Shown piece by piece: positions 41,169 through 51,663 of a stretch of DNA of 64,000 bases. Numbering within the stretch: position 1 is the first letter of the stretch; each line of letters begins with the position of its first letter. The notes beneath the pieces are model-generated. The model was not told the origin of the DNA and ran no database searches. It saw only the letters and a list, made by a program, of their open reading frames with translations. The stretch comes from Stigmatella aurantiaca (GTDB lineage: Bacteria; Myxococcota; Myxococcia; Myxococcales; Myxococcaceae), in NCBI RefSeq assembly GCF_900109545.1, contig NZ_FOAP01000010.1, positions 186,001-250,000 on the forward strand. Direction: 5' to 3'. A program made the translations under genes and the position numbers.

Positions 41169-43763
41169 GTGCGAAACCCTCTTTTCCAATCCTCCGGCCG
41201 CCGCTTCCTCAAGCGCCTGGGGTTCGCGCTCCTGCAGGCCGTCCTCGTGGGCGGACTGGTGGGCTCGCTCCTGTACTTCCGGGTGCCGCGCACCCAGCTC
41301 GAGGAGGAGGGGACGTCCCCGACGCTGATCGCCTACCTGTCCGAGTGGGTCGAGGCGCCCGAGCGCTCCACCTACGATGTCCGCGTGCGGCTGCTGGGCG
41401 AGTGGCTCCAGCGCCAGCGGCGGCGGGAGCCCAAGCGCCAGGACCGCGTGGTGGTGGTGACGGTGGACGACGACACGCTCGCCAATGCCCGCCAGAGCGA
41501 GTACCCGGGGCTGGCCTCCTACCCCTGGCCCCGGGAAATCACCGGCGGCATGACCCAGCGGCTCATCCAGGAGGGCGCCTCGGCCGTCCTGCTCGACATG
41601 CGCTTTCCGGAGCTGAGCCCCCGCACGTGCGAGCTTCCCCGCGCCGGCAAGGAGGGCAGCGGCGATGACGACGCGGCCTTCCGCAAGCTGCTGGACCAGA
41701 CCCCGGGGCGCTCCGCGCTCGCCTTCTCCTGGTCCGTGCCCCGTGCGAGCCCGCCCTCGCTCCGGCTGTGGCCCTACCGGGTGCGCGTGGGCTCCCCCCA
41801 GGCGCTGCCCGAGGCGCATGCCCTGGCGCAGCGGGTGCTCGCCGCGCAGCGCCCCGCGTTCCTCCTGCCCGAGGGCGAGCGGATGGCCGTGTGGGCGGGC
41901 GTGGAGGATGAGCGGGACGGGCAGCTGTTCGCCGCGCAGCTCGGCTTGCCCCCCACGAAGGTGGAGGAGCGCAGCGCGCGGGACGGTGACCACCGCTTCA
42001 CCGCGTTGGATCTCTTCGTCTCCCTGGCCGAAGTCGAGGTGGAGGGGCTGGACGCCTCCCGGCTGCTGCAGGTGCGCAACCTCCGGCACCCGGTGGCGCC
42101 CCTGCTGAGCCCCTCCATCCTCTATGGCGCGGCCACGGCGCTGCCGGACCCCGATGGCGTGGTCCGGGGCCTGCTCCACCTCGTCAGCTATGCGCCCCGG
42201 GAGGGCGTGCGCCATGTCCTGCCCTCGCTGCCCCTGGCCGCGGCGATGCAGCAGGCGGGCACCCGGAAGCTGCGCTACGCGAACGGCCTGCTCCACGTGG
42301 GGGACGCCTACGCGATTCCCATGGACGAGACGGGCTTCAGCCTCATGCGCTGGGAGACGGGGGATGTGGGCCGCTCCGCGGGGGCCTCGGTGTTCCGTAC
42401 CCTGCGCGCCTGGAACATCCTGTCCAACCTCTTCGAGACCGCCAACGGCCGGCCGCCCCGCGCCGATCATGATCTCGAGGGCCGGGCCGTCGTCCTCACC
42501 CACACGTCCTCGTACGCCACGGACTACAAGCCCACCCCCATCGGGAAGCTGACGCCCGGGGGCGCCATGCTCGCGCAGTCGCTCGACAACCTCCTCCAGT
42601 CCCGGGGCATCCTCCGCGCCCCGCTGGACCTGGACCTGATGCTGACGGTGGGCATGGCCTTCCTGGGCGCGGCCATCTCCTTCTTCTTCAGCAACACGTT
42701 CCGCTCGGGCTTCGGCGCCACGCTGTTCTTCTCCGTCGCGGTGCTGACGGGGCTGGGCTACTGCGCGGCGGCGGGCTACGTCTTCGTGACGCAGAGCCTG
42801 TGGATCGCCGTGGTGGGGCCGCTGGCGGCCATGGGCGTCACGTTCCTCTTCACCACCCTGTACGCGGTGCGCACCGAGCGCGAGCTGCGGGAGTTCGTCA
42901 ACCACGCCCTGGGCCGCTACGTGAGCCCGGAGGTGGCGCGGCTCGTCACCCGGGACTTGACGCTGCTCGTGCGCCCCGAGCGCCGGCAGGTGTCCGCGTA
43001 CTTCTCCGCCATCGAGGGCTTCACCCGGTTGTCCGAGCAGATGCCGCCCGAGCAGCTCGTCCAGTTCCTCAACGAGTACTTCACGGAGATGACGGTGGCG
43101 GTGCGCTCCACCGGCGGCCAGGTGGACAAGTACATCGGCGACGGGCTGATGACGTTCTGGGGCGCGCCCGTGCGCTCGGACCGGCACGCGCACCTGGCCT
43201 GCGAGGCCGCGATGAAGATGCACGCCGTGCTGAAGGAGCGCCAGCCGCACTGGCAGAAGACCTATGGCCACCGCATCCAGCTGCGCGCCGGCATCAACAG
43301 CGGCGAGGCGGTGGTGGGCGACATGGGCAGCGAGCTCAAGTCGAACTACACGGTGATGGGCCGGGCGGTGAACCTGGCCTCACGCCTGGAGAGCGCCAAC
43401 AAGGCCTATGGCACCTCGGTGCTCGTGGGCGAGGACACCGCCCAGCTCGCCAGCGACGCCTACGTCTTCCGCGAGGTGGACCGGGTGCGCGTGCCGGGCA
43501 GCCCCGAGCCCACGCGCATTCACGAGCTGCTCGGCCGCCGCGGGCAGATCGCCCCCCGCGTGCAGGAGCTGCTGGGCGTGTACGAGCAGGCCCTCACGGC
43601 CTACCACCAGCGGCGCTTCGACGAGGCGCTGGCCCTGTTCGAGCGGGGCGAAACCGAATACCAGGATCCCGTCTCCGCCGTGTACGCGGGACGGTGCCGC
43701 CGCTTCCAGGTGGCCGCGCCGGCGGAGGACTGGAACGGCGTGTACGCGCTGCAGGAGCCGTGA
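41169..43763 (+). CDS. CHASE2-domain class III adenylate/guanylate cyclase homologue
   Basis: The 864-residue protein has an N-terminal membrane helix, a periplasmic CHASE2 domain (VVVVTVDDDTLANAR, LIQEGASAVLLDMRFPELSP, PDPDGVVRGLLHLVSY), three membrane helices at about 520-595 (LDLMLTVGMAFLGAAISFFFS onward), then a cyclase domain. The domain keeps the second metal Asp in IGDGLM (Asp658) and NYTVMGRAVNLASRLE, but the first metal Asp, normally in F-x-D-I, is Ala614 (YFSAIEGFT). It may be a weak or inactive cyclase acting as sensor. GTG start. Confidence 0.85.
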   Translation: MRNPLFQSSGRRFLKRLGFALLQAVLVGGLVGSLLYFRVPRTQLEEEGTSPTLIAYLSEWVEAPERSTYDVRVRLLGEWLQRQRRREPKRQDRVVVVTVDDDTLANARQSEYPGLASYPWPREITGGMTQRLIQEGASAVLLDMRFPELSPRTCELPRAGKEGSGDDDAAFRKLLDQTPGRSALAFSWSVPRASPPSLRLWPYRVRVGSPQALPEAHALAQRVLAAQRPAFLLPEGERMAVWAGVEDERDGQLFAAQLGLPPTKVEERSARDGDHRFTALDLFVSLAEVEVEGLDASRLLQVRNLRHPVAPLLSPSILYGAATALPDPDGVVRGLLHLVSYAPREGVRHVLPSLPLAAAMQQAGTRKLRYANGLLHVGDAYAIPMDETGFSLMRWETGDVGRSAGASVFRTLRAWNILSNLFETANGRPPRADHDLEGRAVVLTHTSSYATDYKPTPIGKLTPGGAMLAQSLDNLLQSRGILRAPLDLDLMLTVGMAFLGAAISFFFSNTFRSGFGATLFFSVAVLTGLGYCAAAGYVFVTQSLWIAVVGPLAAMGVTFLFTTLYAVRTERELREFVNHALGRYVSPEVARLVTRDLTLLVRPERRQVSAYFSAIEGFTRLSEQMPPEQLVQFLNEYFTEMTVAVRSTGGQVDKYIGDGLMTFWGAPVRSDRHAHLACEAAMKMHAVLKERQPHWQKTYGHRIQLRAGINSGEAVVGDMGSELKSNYTVMGRAVNLASRLESANKAYGTSVLVGEDTAQLASDAYVFREVDRVRVPGSPEPTRIHELLGRRGQIAPRVQELLGVYEQALTAYHQRRFDEALALFERGETEYQDPVSAVYAGRCRRFQVAAPAEDWNGVYALQEP

Positions 43764-43779
43764 GGCGGCAGGGGGCCGC

Positions 43780-44136
43780 TCAGGGGCCCTCGTCCGGGTC
43801 TCCGTAGAACTCCCGGACGGGCGCATCCTGCGCGACGTGCTCGGCGACCACCCGGCGCATCCGCTCGGGCGTCATGCGCGAGTAGTAGACCTCGCCCGGC
43901 CAGCCCATGAGCTGGTAGTCCTCGGGGGACAGGGGGTCCTTCTTGCGGCCCGTGTCCTCGCGGATGACGACGTTGGGGCCCATGTGGCAGAAGCCGTAGC
44001 AACCGCCCCGGTACGCTTCACAGCGGGGCGCGAGGCCCCGGCTGGCGAGCTCTTCCTGGGCGGCGGCGAAGACGGCGTTGGATCCGTTGGCCTTGCAGTC
44101 CATGCCTTTGCACACGGACAAACGGTAGCGCTTCAT
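43780..44136 (-). CDS. Thioredoxin-like [2Fe-2S] ferredoxin
   Basis: The 118-residue protein has the thioredoxin-like ferredoxin pattern with four Cys: two in SVCKGMDCKANG and two in GGCYGFCHMGPN. The same fold occurs in NuoE, and it lies just after the nuoI end on the same strand, 97 nt away. It may carry electrons to or from complex I, which lacks nuoE and nuoF here. TAGGGT lies 6 nt before the ATG at 44136 and no Shine-Dalgarno is present. Confidence 0.85.
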   Translation of the reverse strand: MKRYRLSVCKGMDCKANGSNAVFAAAQEELASRGLAPRCEAYRGGCYGFCHMGPNVVIREDTGRKKDPLSPEDYQLMGWPGEVYYSRMTPERMRRVVAEHVAQDAPVREFYGDPDEGP

Positions 44137-44142
44137 CCCGCC

Positions 44143-44148
44143 ACCCTA
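44143..44148 (-). promoter_or_regulatory. Putative -10 box of leaderless ferredoxin transcript
   Basis: TAGGGT on the minus strand lies 6 nt before the ATG at 44136. The gap GGCGGG has no room for a normal ribosome site. Confidence 0.35.
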
Positions 44149-44233
44149 CGGGACTTTGAGGCACCCAGGAAGGGCACCCCCGCCCGAAGCCCACGGACGT
44201 TCCCGGAGAGCGGGAAGCCAGCAGGCAGGGGGG

Positions 44234-44968
44234 CTACTTGTGAGCAGGCGGGTTCGGGGGGACCCCTTCACCGCTGGCGAGTTTCGCGGGCTCGTGACCC
44301 GCACCCACGGAGTGGGGCGTCTTGAGCTGCACGAGGCCCTCGCCGATGCGGGTGTGGGCTTCCTTGTGCGCGTGGTGGGGCTCCTTCGAGCTGTCACGCT
44401 TGTTCCAGGGATCCGACGGGTGCGACACGGCGGGGCCCTTGAGCAGCTTGGGGATGTCGAAGACGAAGCCCTGGCGGTTGTACTCCGGCTTGGTGTGCTC
44501 GTACGTGTCCATGCGGATGGCGTCCTTGGGGCACGCCTCCACGCACAGGCCGCACACGATGCAGCGCAGCTCGTCGATGACGAACTGGGTCGGGTACTTC
44601 TCGATGACGCGCGACTGGCTGTCGTCCGACTCCGGCGCGTACTCGCCCGCCTCGATGTAGATGCACTGGGCGGGGCAGATGGTGGCGCACATGTAGCAGG
44701 CCACGCACCGGGGCTTGCCATCCTCGCGGGGAACCAGCCGGTGCAGCCCCCGGTAGCCCGGCGGATAGACGGGCTTCTCTTCCGGGTACGACACGGTGGT
44801 GACGAGGCTGGTGCCCGTGCGGTCGACGACCTCGGTGTTCGTGTCCCGGGTGCCGAAGAGGTTGCGGAAGAAGTGCTTGGTGGTGATCGCCAGCCCGCGC
44901 AGCAGCTCGGGGACGTAGCTCCGCTCGCGGATGTCCGTGCGGGGATCTTGGCTTACCTTGTAGGCCAT
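44234..44968 (-). CDS. nuoI: NADH-quinone oxidoreductase subunit I
   Basis: NuoI carries the two [4Fe-4S] clusters that pass electrons toward NuoB in complex I. The 244-residue protein has both C-x2-C-x2-C-x3-C-P motifs: [12 protein letters not shown] and [12 protein letters not shown]. It is longer than usual by about 60 residues because of a charged, probably disordered C-terminal tail after DIPKLLKGP. Last gene of nuoCDGHI; 12 nt after nuoH. Confidence 0.97.
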   Translation of the reverse strand: MAYKVSQDPRTDIRERSYVPELLRGLAITTKHFFRNLFGTRDTNTEVVDRTGTSLVTTVSYPEEKPVYPPGYRGLHRLVPREDGKPRCVACYMCATICPAQCIYIEAGEYAPESDDSQSRVIEKYPTQFVIDELRCIVCGLCVEACPKDAIRMDTYEHTKPEYNRQGFVFDIPKLLKGPAVSHPSDPWNKRDSSKEPHHAHKEAHTRIGEGLVQLKTPHSVGAGHEPAKLASGEGVPPNPPAHK

Positions 44969-44980
44969 GGCTTTCCTAAC

Positions 44981-46411
<1,431 letters not shown>

Positions 46412-48301
46412 TTAAATCCCTCGCACGCGGGGCGTGCCGAACTCGCGGTAGCCCGCAGGACGGCCGTCGGCGCCGCTGGGCAGCGGGTTGATGCCCGGCT
46501 TCTCGCGGTCCGGCGGGGACGCCTGATCCCAGTTGAATGAAGCGAACGCGGCCACCTGCGCGGCCAGCTCGCGGAACACGTCGCGCGCGGAGGTCCACGC
46601 CTGCGTGCCCCCCAGCGCCTTGCTGATCTCCGCGATCCACCGCCAGTGCGGCACCGCCTCGCCCTTGGAGGGGTAGGCCTTGCGGAAGCGCTGGACGGTG
46701 CCCTCCTGCTGCACGAAGGAGCCCTCGTCCTCGATGTGCGCCGAGGCCGGCAGCAGCACCGTGGCCTGCGCGGTGACGGCCGACTCGGTGAGCGCCTGGG
46801 CGACGAAGACCTCGAGCTGCGAGGCCGCCTGCGCGAAGGCCTCCTCGCCCGTGGGCACCTCGGTGCCCAGCGCGTAGAGCGCCTTCACCTTGCCGCCGCG
46901 CAGGGCGGCCGTCAGGTCCTCGAACGGCTTGAGCGTCAGCCCCAGCCCCTGGGCGATCAGCTCCAGGCCCTTGCGGTTGGGGTTCTTGTCGGCCGTCATC
47001 AGGAAGTGGTCCGCGTCGCCCTGGGGGCGGCCGCCCACGTACACGTCCTGGATGCCCAGCGTGGCCTTGGCGAAGGACAGGCCCGCGAGCAGGTCCTCGT
47101 TGGAGAGCAGCGGCGAGGCGAGCACGGCCAGCTTCGCGTTGCCCTTGAAGGGCTGGAGCGCCTGGGCCGCGGCCTTGGCCGCCTCCACGCGCGTGAGCGC
47201 CGGCTGGGCGGTGTCCGGCGCCTGGGTGGCGCGGCGGCCCACCGAGGCCACGAGCACGCGCCCCAGGTTCAGGGACTTGTACGAGAGCCGGCCCTGGTCA
47301 CACATCCAGCTCTTGTTGATGGCCTCGTTCTCGCGCGGGCGGTAGCGGTAGGTGTCCTGGGACATCCAGTCCGCGTAGATGTTGCAGCCGCGCGAGCAGC
47401 CCGTGCACACCGAGGGCGTGGCGGACAGGAACCACGCGCGGGCCCGGAAGCGGAAGTCCCGGCTGAGCAGCGCGCCCACGGGGCACACGTCCACCGTGTT
47501 GAGCGAGTAGTTGCTCGACAGCTCGTTGCCCGGGAAGACGTCGATGCGCTCGTGGCTGCCGCGGCCGAACACGCCCAGCTGCGGCTCCTTGGGCACCTCG
47601 TTCATGAAGCGCACGCAGCGGGTGCACAGGATGCAGCGCTCCTGGTCCAGCACCACGCGGGGCCCGAGCACCTTGCGCTTGTTCTTCAGCGCCTTGCCGC
47701 CCTCCAGGCGCGAGGGGCGGTAGTCGTACTTCATGTAGTAGTCCTGCAGCTTGCACTCCCCGGCCTGGTCGCAGATGGAGCAGTCCACGGGGTGGTTGAG
47801 CAGCAGGAACTCCATCACCGAGCGCCGCTGCTCCTTCACCTTGGCGGAGGTGGTGTTGATGACCTGGCCCTCGGCCAGCGGCGTCTGGCACGCCGGCACC
47901 ATCTTGGGCGCGTTGGAGGCCTCCACCAGGCAGATGCGGCAGTTGGCCGCGATGGAGAGGCGCGGGTGGTAGCAGTAGTAGGGGATGTCCGAGCCGACCG
48001 TCTTGGCCGCCTCGATCATGTTCGTGCCCGGCTTCACCACCACTTCCCGGCCGTCGATGGTGCAGGTGACGAAGCCCGGGTTCTTCGGGGGCGGAGGCTT
48101 GGGCGGGCCGGGCGGGGGCGGGGGCGCCGCGGGCTTGGTGCCCGTGGTGCTGCTGTGGGCCACCGGCGGGTTGTCCGCCTTGGGGGCCGCCGGCGGGTTG
48201 GACGGCTCGGGGCCAATCTTCGCCGCCGGCGTGTCCGTGGGCGCGCCCTTGGGGGGCGTCTGCGCGTCGCCCGTCGGCTTCTTGGTGTCGTTGTCGCTCA
48301 C
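46412..48301 (-). CDS. nuoG: NADH-quinone oxidoreductase subunit G
   Basis: NuoG holds several iron-sulfur clusters of the peripheral arm. After a Pro-rich N-terminal extension of about 75 residues (APPPPPGPPKPPPPKNPG) comes the [2Fe-2S] domain (CYHPRLSIAANCRICLVE, ACQTPL), the His-Cys3 cluster (HPVDCSICDQAGEC), CILCTRCVRF, and CTGCSRGCNI, then a short molybdopterin-like domain. At 629 residues it is shorter than the E. coli protein. GTG start overlapping the nuoD stop (GTGA). Confidence 0.96.
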   Translation of the reverse strand: MSDNDTKKPTGDAQTPPKGAPTDTPAAKIGPEPSNPPAAPKADNPPVAHSSTTGTKPAAPPPPPGPPKPPPPKNPGFVTCTIDGREVVVKPGTNMIEAAKTVGSDIPYYCYHPRLSIAANCRICLVEASNAPKMVPACQTPLAEGQVINTTSAKVKEQRRSVMEFLLLNHPVDCSICDQAGECKLQDYYMKYDYRPSRLEGGKALKNKRKVLGPRVVLDQERCILCTRCVRFMNEVPKEPQLGVFGRGSHERIDVFPGNELSSNYSLNTVDVCPVGALLSRDFRFRARAWFLSATPSVCTGCSRGCNIYADWMSQDTYRYRPRENEAINKSWMCDQGRLSYKSLNLGRVLVASVGRRATQAPDTAQPALTRVEAAKAAAQALQPFKGNAKLAVLASPLLSNEDLLAGLSFAKATLGIQDVYVGGRPQGDADHFLMTADKNPNRKGLELIAQGLGLTLKPFEDLTAALRGGKVKALYALGTEVPTGEEAFAQAASQLEVFVAQALTESAVTAQATVLLPASAHIEDEGSFVQQEGTVQRFRKAYPSKGEAVPHWRWIAEISKALGGTQAWTSARDVFRELAAQVAAFASFNWDQASPPDREKPGINPLPSGADGRPAGYREFGTPRVRGI

Positions 48302-49545
48302 TGCTCGACCTCGCCGCCGATCATGTTGATCGTGTCAAAGGTGGGAATGAGGTCCGCCAGCATCTTGCCCTCGATGATGTGGGAGATGGACGAGAGGATG
48401 GGGAACCCCGGAGCCCGGACGTGGACCTTGTAGGGACGGCCGCGGCCGTCGCTCACCAGGTACCAGCCCAGCTCGCCGTTGGACGCCTCGGTGAAGTCGT
48501 AGACTTCGCCCGGCGGAACCTGGATGCCTTCCATGACGAGCTTGAAGTGGCTCATCACGCCCTCGATGGTGCCGTACACCTCGGGCTTGGGCGGCAGCGC
48601 GATGCGCCAGTCGTCCACGATGATGGGGCCGCCGGGAAGCTGCTTGAACGCCTGGCGCAGGATGCGGTCGGACTGTTCGATCTCCGCCAGCCGCACGAGG
48701 AACCGGTCGTAGTTGTCCCCCTTCTCCCCCACGGGGATGTCGAAGTCGAACCGGTCATAGACCCAGTAGGGCTTGGCCTTGCGCACGTCGTAGTCGACGC
48801 CCGAGCCGCGCAGCGCGGGGCCGGTGAAGCCGAAGTCCAGCGCGTCCTCCGCGTTGATGACGCCCGTGTCCTTCATGCGGTCCACGAAGATGCGGTTGCG
48901 CAGCACCAGGGCCTTCACCTCGACCATCACCTCTTGGATCTTGTCGAGCGACTTGAGGACCTTCTCGACCCACCCCTCGGGCAGATCGCGGTTCAGGCCG
49001 CCCACGCGTCCATAGCTGGTGGTGAGCCGGGCGCCCGTCAGCTCGGACACCCGGTCCATGATGAGCTCGCGGCCCTCCAGCGCCAGGAGGAACGGGGCGA
49101 AGCCGCCCAGCTCCAGGCCGGTGGCGCCCACCGAGGTGATGTGGTCCTGCATGCGGTGCAACTCGGAGCCGATGACGCGGATGTACTGGGCGCGCTCGGG
49201 GATCTCCAGGCCGATGAGCTTCTCCACGGCGTTGAGGAAGCCGAAGTTGTTCATCAGCGCCGACACGTAGTTCAGCCGGTCCGTGTACGGCAGGCACTGG
49301 GTCCAGGTGACGTTCTCGCAGCTCTTCTGGAAGCCGCGGTGCAGGAAGCCGATCTCCGGGTCCGCCTTGATGATCGTCTCGCCGTCCAGCTCGACGCGCA
49401 TGCGCACCGTGCCGTGCGTGGCCGGGTGCGAGGGGCCCATGTTGATGTACATCCGCTTCGTCTGGAGGTGGGCCTCCAGCTCGGACTCATGGGCGTAGGC
49501 GTCGGTATCCGGGTTGAGGTCTTCGGGCTTGGGGTGTTCCGACAT
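48298..49545 (-). CDS. nuoD: NADH-quinone oxidoreductase subunit D
   Basis: NuoD forms part of the quinone pocket. The 415-residue protein has MGPSHPATHGTVRMRVELDGE, with the His and Asp needed for quinone chemistry, GFLHRGFQKSCENVTW, RLNYVSALMNNFGF and the C-terminal LADLIPTFDTINMIGGEVEQ. The [NiFe] ligands of the ancestral hydrogenase are absent, as expected. ATG start; nuoC precedes by 24 nt. Confidence 0.97.
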   Translation of the reverse strand: MSEHPKPEDLNPDTDAYAHESELEAHLQTKRMYINMGPSHPATHGTVRMRVELDGETIIKADPEIGFLHRGFQKSCENVTWTQCLPYTDRLNYVSALMNNFGFLNAVEKLIGLEIPERAQYIRVIGSELHRMQDHITSVGATGLELGGFAPFLLALEGRELIMDRVSELTGARLTTSYGRVGGLNRDLPEGWVEKVLKSLDKIQEVMVEVKALVLRNRIFVDRMKDTGVINAEDALDFGFTGPALRGSGVDYDVRKAKPYWVYDRFDFDIPVGEKGDNYDRFLVRLAEIEQSDRILRQAFKQLPGGPIIVDDWRIALPPKPEVYGTIEGVMSHFKLVMEGIQVPPGEVYDFTEASNGELGWYLVSDGRGRPYKVHVRAPGFPILSSISHIIEGKMLADLIPTFDTINMIGGEVEQ

Positions 49546-49569
49546 GGGTGTCCTCGAAGGGCCGGGGCG

Positions 49570-50103
49570 TCAGGAATGACCGCTGGTGCCGGGGCCGCGG
49601 AAGATGTCTTTGATGGGGCGCTCGGGGATGAGCGGCTGGCGATCCCGGAGGGCGTAGTCCTTGCGCAGGGGGTGCCCCTGGAACTCCTCGTAGAGCAGGA
49701 CGCGGCGCAGGTCCGGGTGGCCCACGAACCGGATGCCGTAGAAGTCCCACACGAAGCGCTCCCACCAGTTGGCGCCCTTGAAGAGCGGCACCAGCGAGGG
49801 CACCTCGGGGTGGGCCTCGGAGACCCGCACCTTGAGCCGCACGTGCTCGTTCCGGGTGAGCGAGCGCAGGAAGTAGACGATCTCGAAGCGCGGGTCGTTC
49901 TCGGCCAGGTGCAGCCGGTCCACGCCGTCGATGGAGACGAAGAGCTTGAAGTTCAGCTCGGGATCATTCTTGAGGTAGGCCACCACCGTGGGCAGGTGCT
50001 GGGCGTGAATGACGGCCCACGCGCCGCCCGTCCGGTCGACGTAGCGCTCCGCGACCGCCTCCGGCAGGTGAGCGGAGACTCTGTCCAACGCGAATGTGCT
50101 CAA
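49570..50103 (-). CDS. nuoC: NADH-quinone oxidoreductase subunit C
   Basis: NuoC is a peripheral-arm subunit partnered with NuoD. The signature WWERFVWDFYGIRFVGHPDLRR, then EEFQGHPLRKDYAL, is complete. The start is a TTG at 50103 (GGGATG 5-10 nt upstream) giving 177 residues, the usual length; the longer frame runs through the promoter and cyclase gene and is not used. It is the first gene of the second nuo block and has its own strong promoter. Confidence 0.93.
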   Translation of the reverse strand: MSTFALDRVSAHLPEAVAERYVDRTGGAWAVIHAQHLPTVVAYLKNDPELNFKLFVSIDGVDRLHLAENDPRFEIVYFLRSLTRNEHVRLKVRVSEAHPEVPSLVPLFKGANWWERFVWDFYGIRFVGHPDLRRVLLYEEFQGHPLRKDYALRDRQPLIPERPIKDIFRGPGTSGHS

Positions 50104-50134
50104 GGGGCATCCCAATGGCAGGAGGATCGCGGCT

Positions 50135-50163
50135 TTATAAGGACGGCAGACCAAGTGCGTCAA
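50135..50163 (-). promoter_or_regulatory. Strong sigma70-type promoter of nuoCDGHI
   Basis: On the minus strand TTGACG (50158-50163), exact 17-nt spacer, TTATAA (50135-50140). This is one of the best consensus promoters in the window. Transcription would start near 50128, about 25 nt before the TTG. Confidence 0.65.
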
Positions 50164-50180
50164 CGTAATCCCCCAGCCAT

Positions 50181-50202
50181 CTAGCGCACTTACGCGCGCT
50201 AG
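50181..50202 (-). terminator. Hairpin between cyclase gene and nuoC promoter
   Basis: CTAGCGC (50181-50187) and GCGCTAG (50196-50202), 8-nt loop, 50 nt after the cyclase stop and 18 nt upstream of the nuoC -35. It may end the cyclase transcript or act as an operator; there is no T-run. Confidence 0.4.
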
Positions 50203-50251
50203 AAGCGTGTATGGGGGCTGGGGTGTCCGAAAACGGCCTCGGAGGGCCCGC

Positions 50252-51523
50252 TCAGGCCGCCACGGTGGCGTCCGCCGGCCGGGAGGTTGCCCGGTTGCGG
50301 GGCACGTGGATGGGCACGGGCTGGCTCTTGCCGGCCACCGAGGCAGGGGGCAGCTCGCTCCAGAGGAAGGTGTCCCCGGCCTGCTCCCGGGTGGCGCCGG
50401 AGGCCAGGACGGGCACACCGGCCGTCTTGGTCAGGCTCTCGATGCGGCTGGCCAGGTTCACCGTGTCCCCGATGGCGGTGTACTCCAGGCGCCGGGTGGC
50501 CGAGCCGATGTTGCCGAGCACCGCGGGCCCGGTGTGCAGCCCCACGCCGATGCGCAGGCAGGGCTCGCCCCGGGCCGTGCGCGCCGCGTTGAGCGCCTCC
50601 AGCTCCTGGACCATGTCCAGGGCGCACTGCACGCCGCGCCGGGCGTGCTCGGGCTCGGCGATGGGGGCGCCGAAGTACACCATCAGCGCGTCCCCGATGA
50701 ACTTGTCCAGGGTGCCGCCGTGGCGGAACACCACCTCGACCATGCGGCCGTAGTACTCGTTGAGCAGGGTGACGACCTGCTCGGGCCGCAGCCGCTCGCT
50801 CAGGGAGGTGAAGTCCCGGATGTCCGCGAACAGGAGGGTGACCTCCCGCAGCTCCGGGGCCGTCTCGGAGCGGCCCAGGTCCTGCAGCCGCTCGGCCACG
50901 GCGGGGGAGAAGTAGCGGCCCAGCCGGGCGCGCTTGAGCTCCTCGCGCGTCGCGGTCGTCAAGAGCGTGCGGATGCGCAGCAGCATGTGGCAGGCCCCGG
51001 CCGCGCAGGCGCCCAGGACGACGACCGCGGCGAGCTGGGCGCCCAGGTCGATCTGGGCCTCCTGCTGGAGGGTGATCTCCGCCACGGCTGCGCACCCCAT
51101 CACCACCAGCGTCGCCGTGCGGCGCAGGGACAGGGCCGACAGCAGGATGAGCGTGGCGTAGATGCCCAGGGTGAAGCCCGCGATGCCCCCGGGCGAGGGC
51201 GACAGGGGCAGGGCGATGTGCTGGAGCCAGTAGATGGCGGGCACGTCCACCAGGGCCAGGGACAGCCCCGCCCATTTCCGCAGCCGCTCGAAGCGCAGCA
51301 GGGACACCAGCGTCAGCGCCGTCACCGACCAGTACGCGGCGAAGGGGGGGATGTAGACGGCCCAGTCGGCCATGCCGCGCACGCGGCCGAAGTACAGCGA
51401 GACGCTGAAGACCGCGGAGACGCCCAGCAGGCGCACCCATGCCAGGTTCAAGGCATTGTGGCCCTGCTCGACCTTGAGCGTCTGGGCCAGTGTTTCCTGG
51501 GTTGTCTGTCCCACGGCGTCCAT
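50252..51523 (-). CDS. Membrane-bound class III adenylate/guanylate cyclase
   Basis: The 423-residue protein has about six N-terminal membrane helices (residues 30-185), a short linker, and a complete cyclase domain: [15 protein letters not shown] with the first metal Asp, [12 protein letters not shown] with the second, and [12 protein letters not shown] with the transition-state Asn/Arg region. Cyclic nucleotide synthesis in the cytoplasm is likely. The ATG at 51523 is preferred to an upstream GTG at 51538. It lies between nuoB and nuoC, on their strand, and is one of two cyclase-type genes here. Confidence 0.9.
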   Translation of the reverse strand: MDAVGQTTQETLAQTLKVEQGHNALNLAWVRLLGVSAVFSVSLYFGRVRGMADWAVYIPPFAAYWSVTALTLVSLLRFERLRKWAGLSLALVDVPAIYWLQHIALPLSPSPGGIAGFTLGIYATLILLSALSLRRTATLVVMGCAAVAEITLQQEAQIDLGAQLAAVVVLGACAAGACHMLLRIRTLLTTATREELKRARLGRYFSPAVAERLQDLGRSETAPELREVTLLFADIRDFTSLSERLRPEQVVTLLNEYYGRMVEVVFRHGGTLDKFIGDALMVYFGAPIAEPEHARRGVQCALDMVQELEALNAARTARGEPCLRIGVGLHTGPAVLGNIGSATRRLEYTAIGDTVNLASRIESLTKTAGVPVLASGATREQAGDTFLWSELPPASVAGKSQPVPIHVPRNRATSRPADATVAA

Positions 51524-51663
51524 AGGGCCCTTGGGCACCCCCCGGTGGGTAGTGCGGCGGGCCCCATGTTGGCATGAGTCCCCGGGTCGCGCACGTCAGT
51601 GGCGGGGAAAGGCGCTTGCCAGGCTGGAGGCGCCCCGTGGATTCGGATAGAGGCTGAGGCCGC

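Noticed and set aside
40980-43271. A 763-codon open frame on the - strand
   Set aside because: Antisense to the CHASE2 cyclase gene and Gln/His/Arg-biased.
50104-50418. Upstream extension of NuoC to 282 residues
   Set aside because: It runs through a strong promoter and the 3' end of the cyclase gene; NuoC similarity begins at the TTG.
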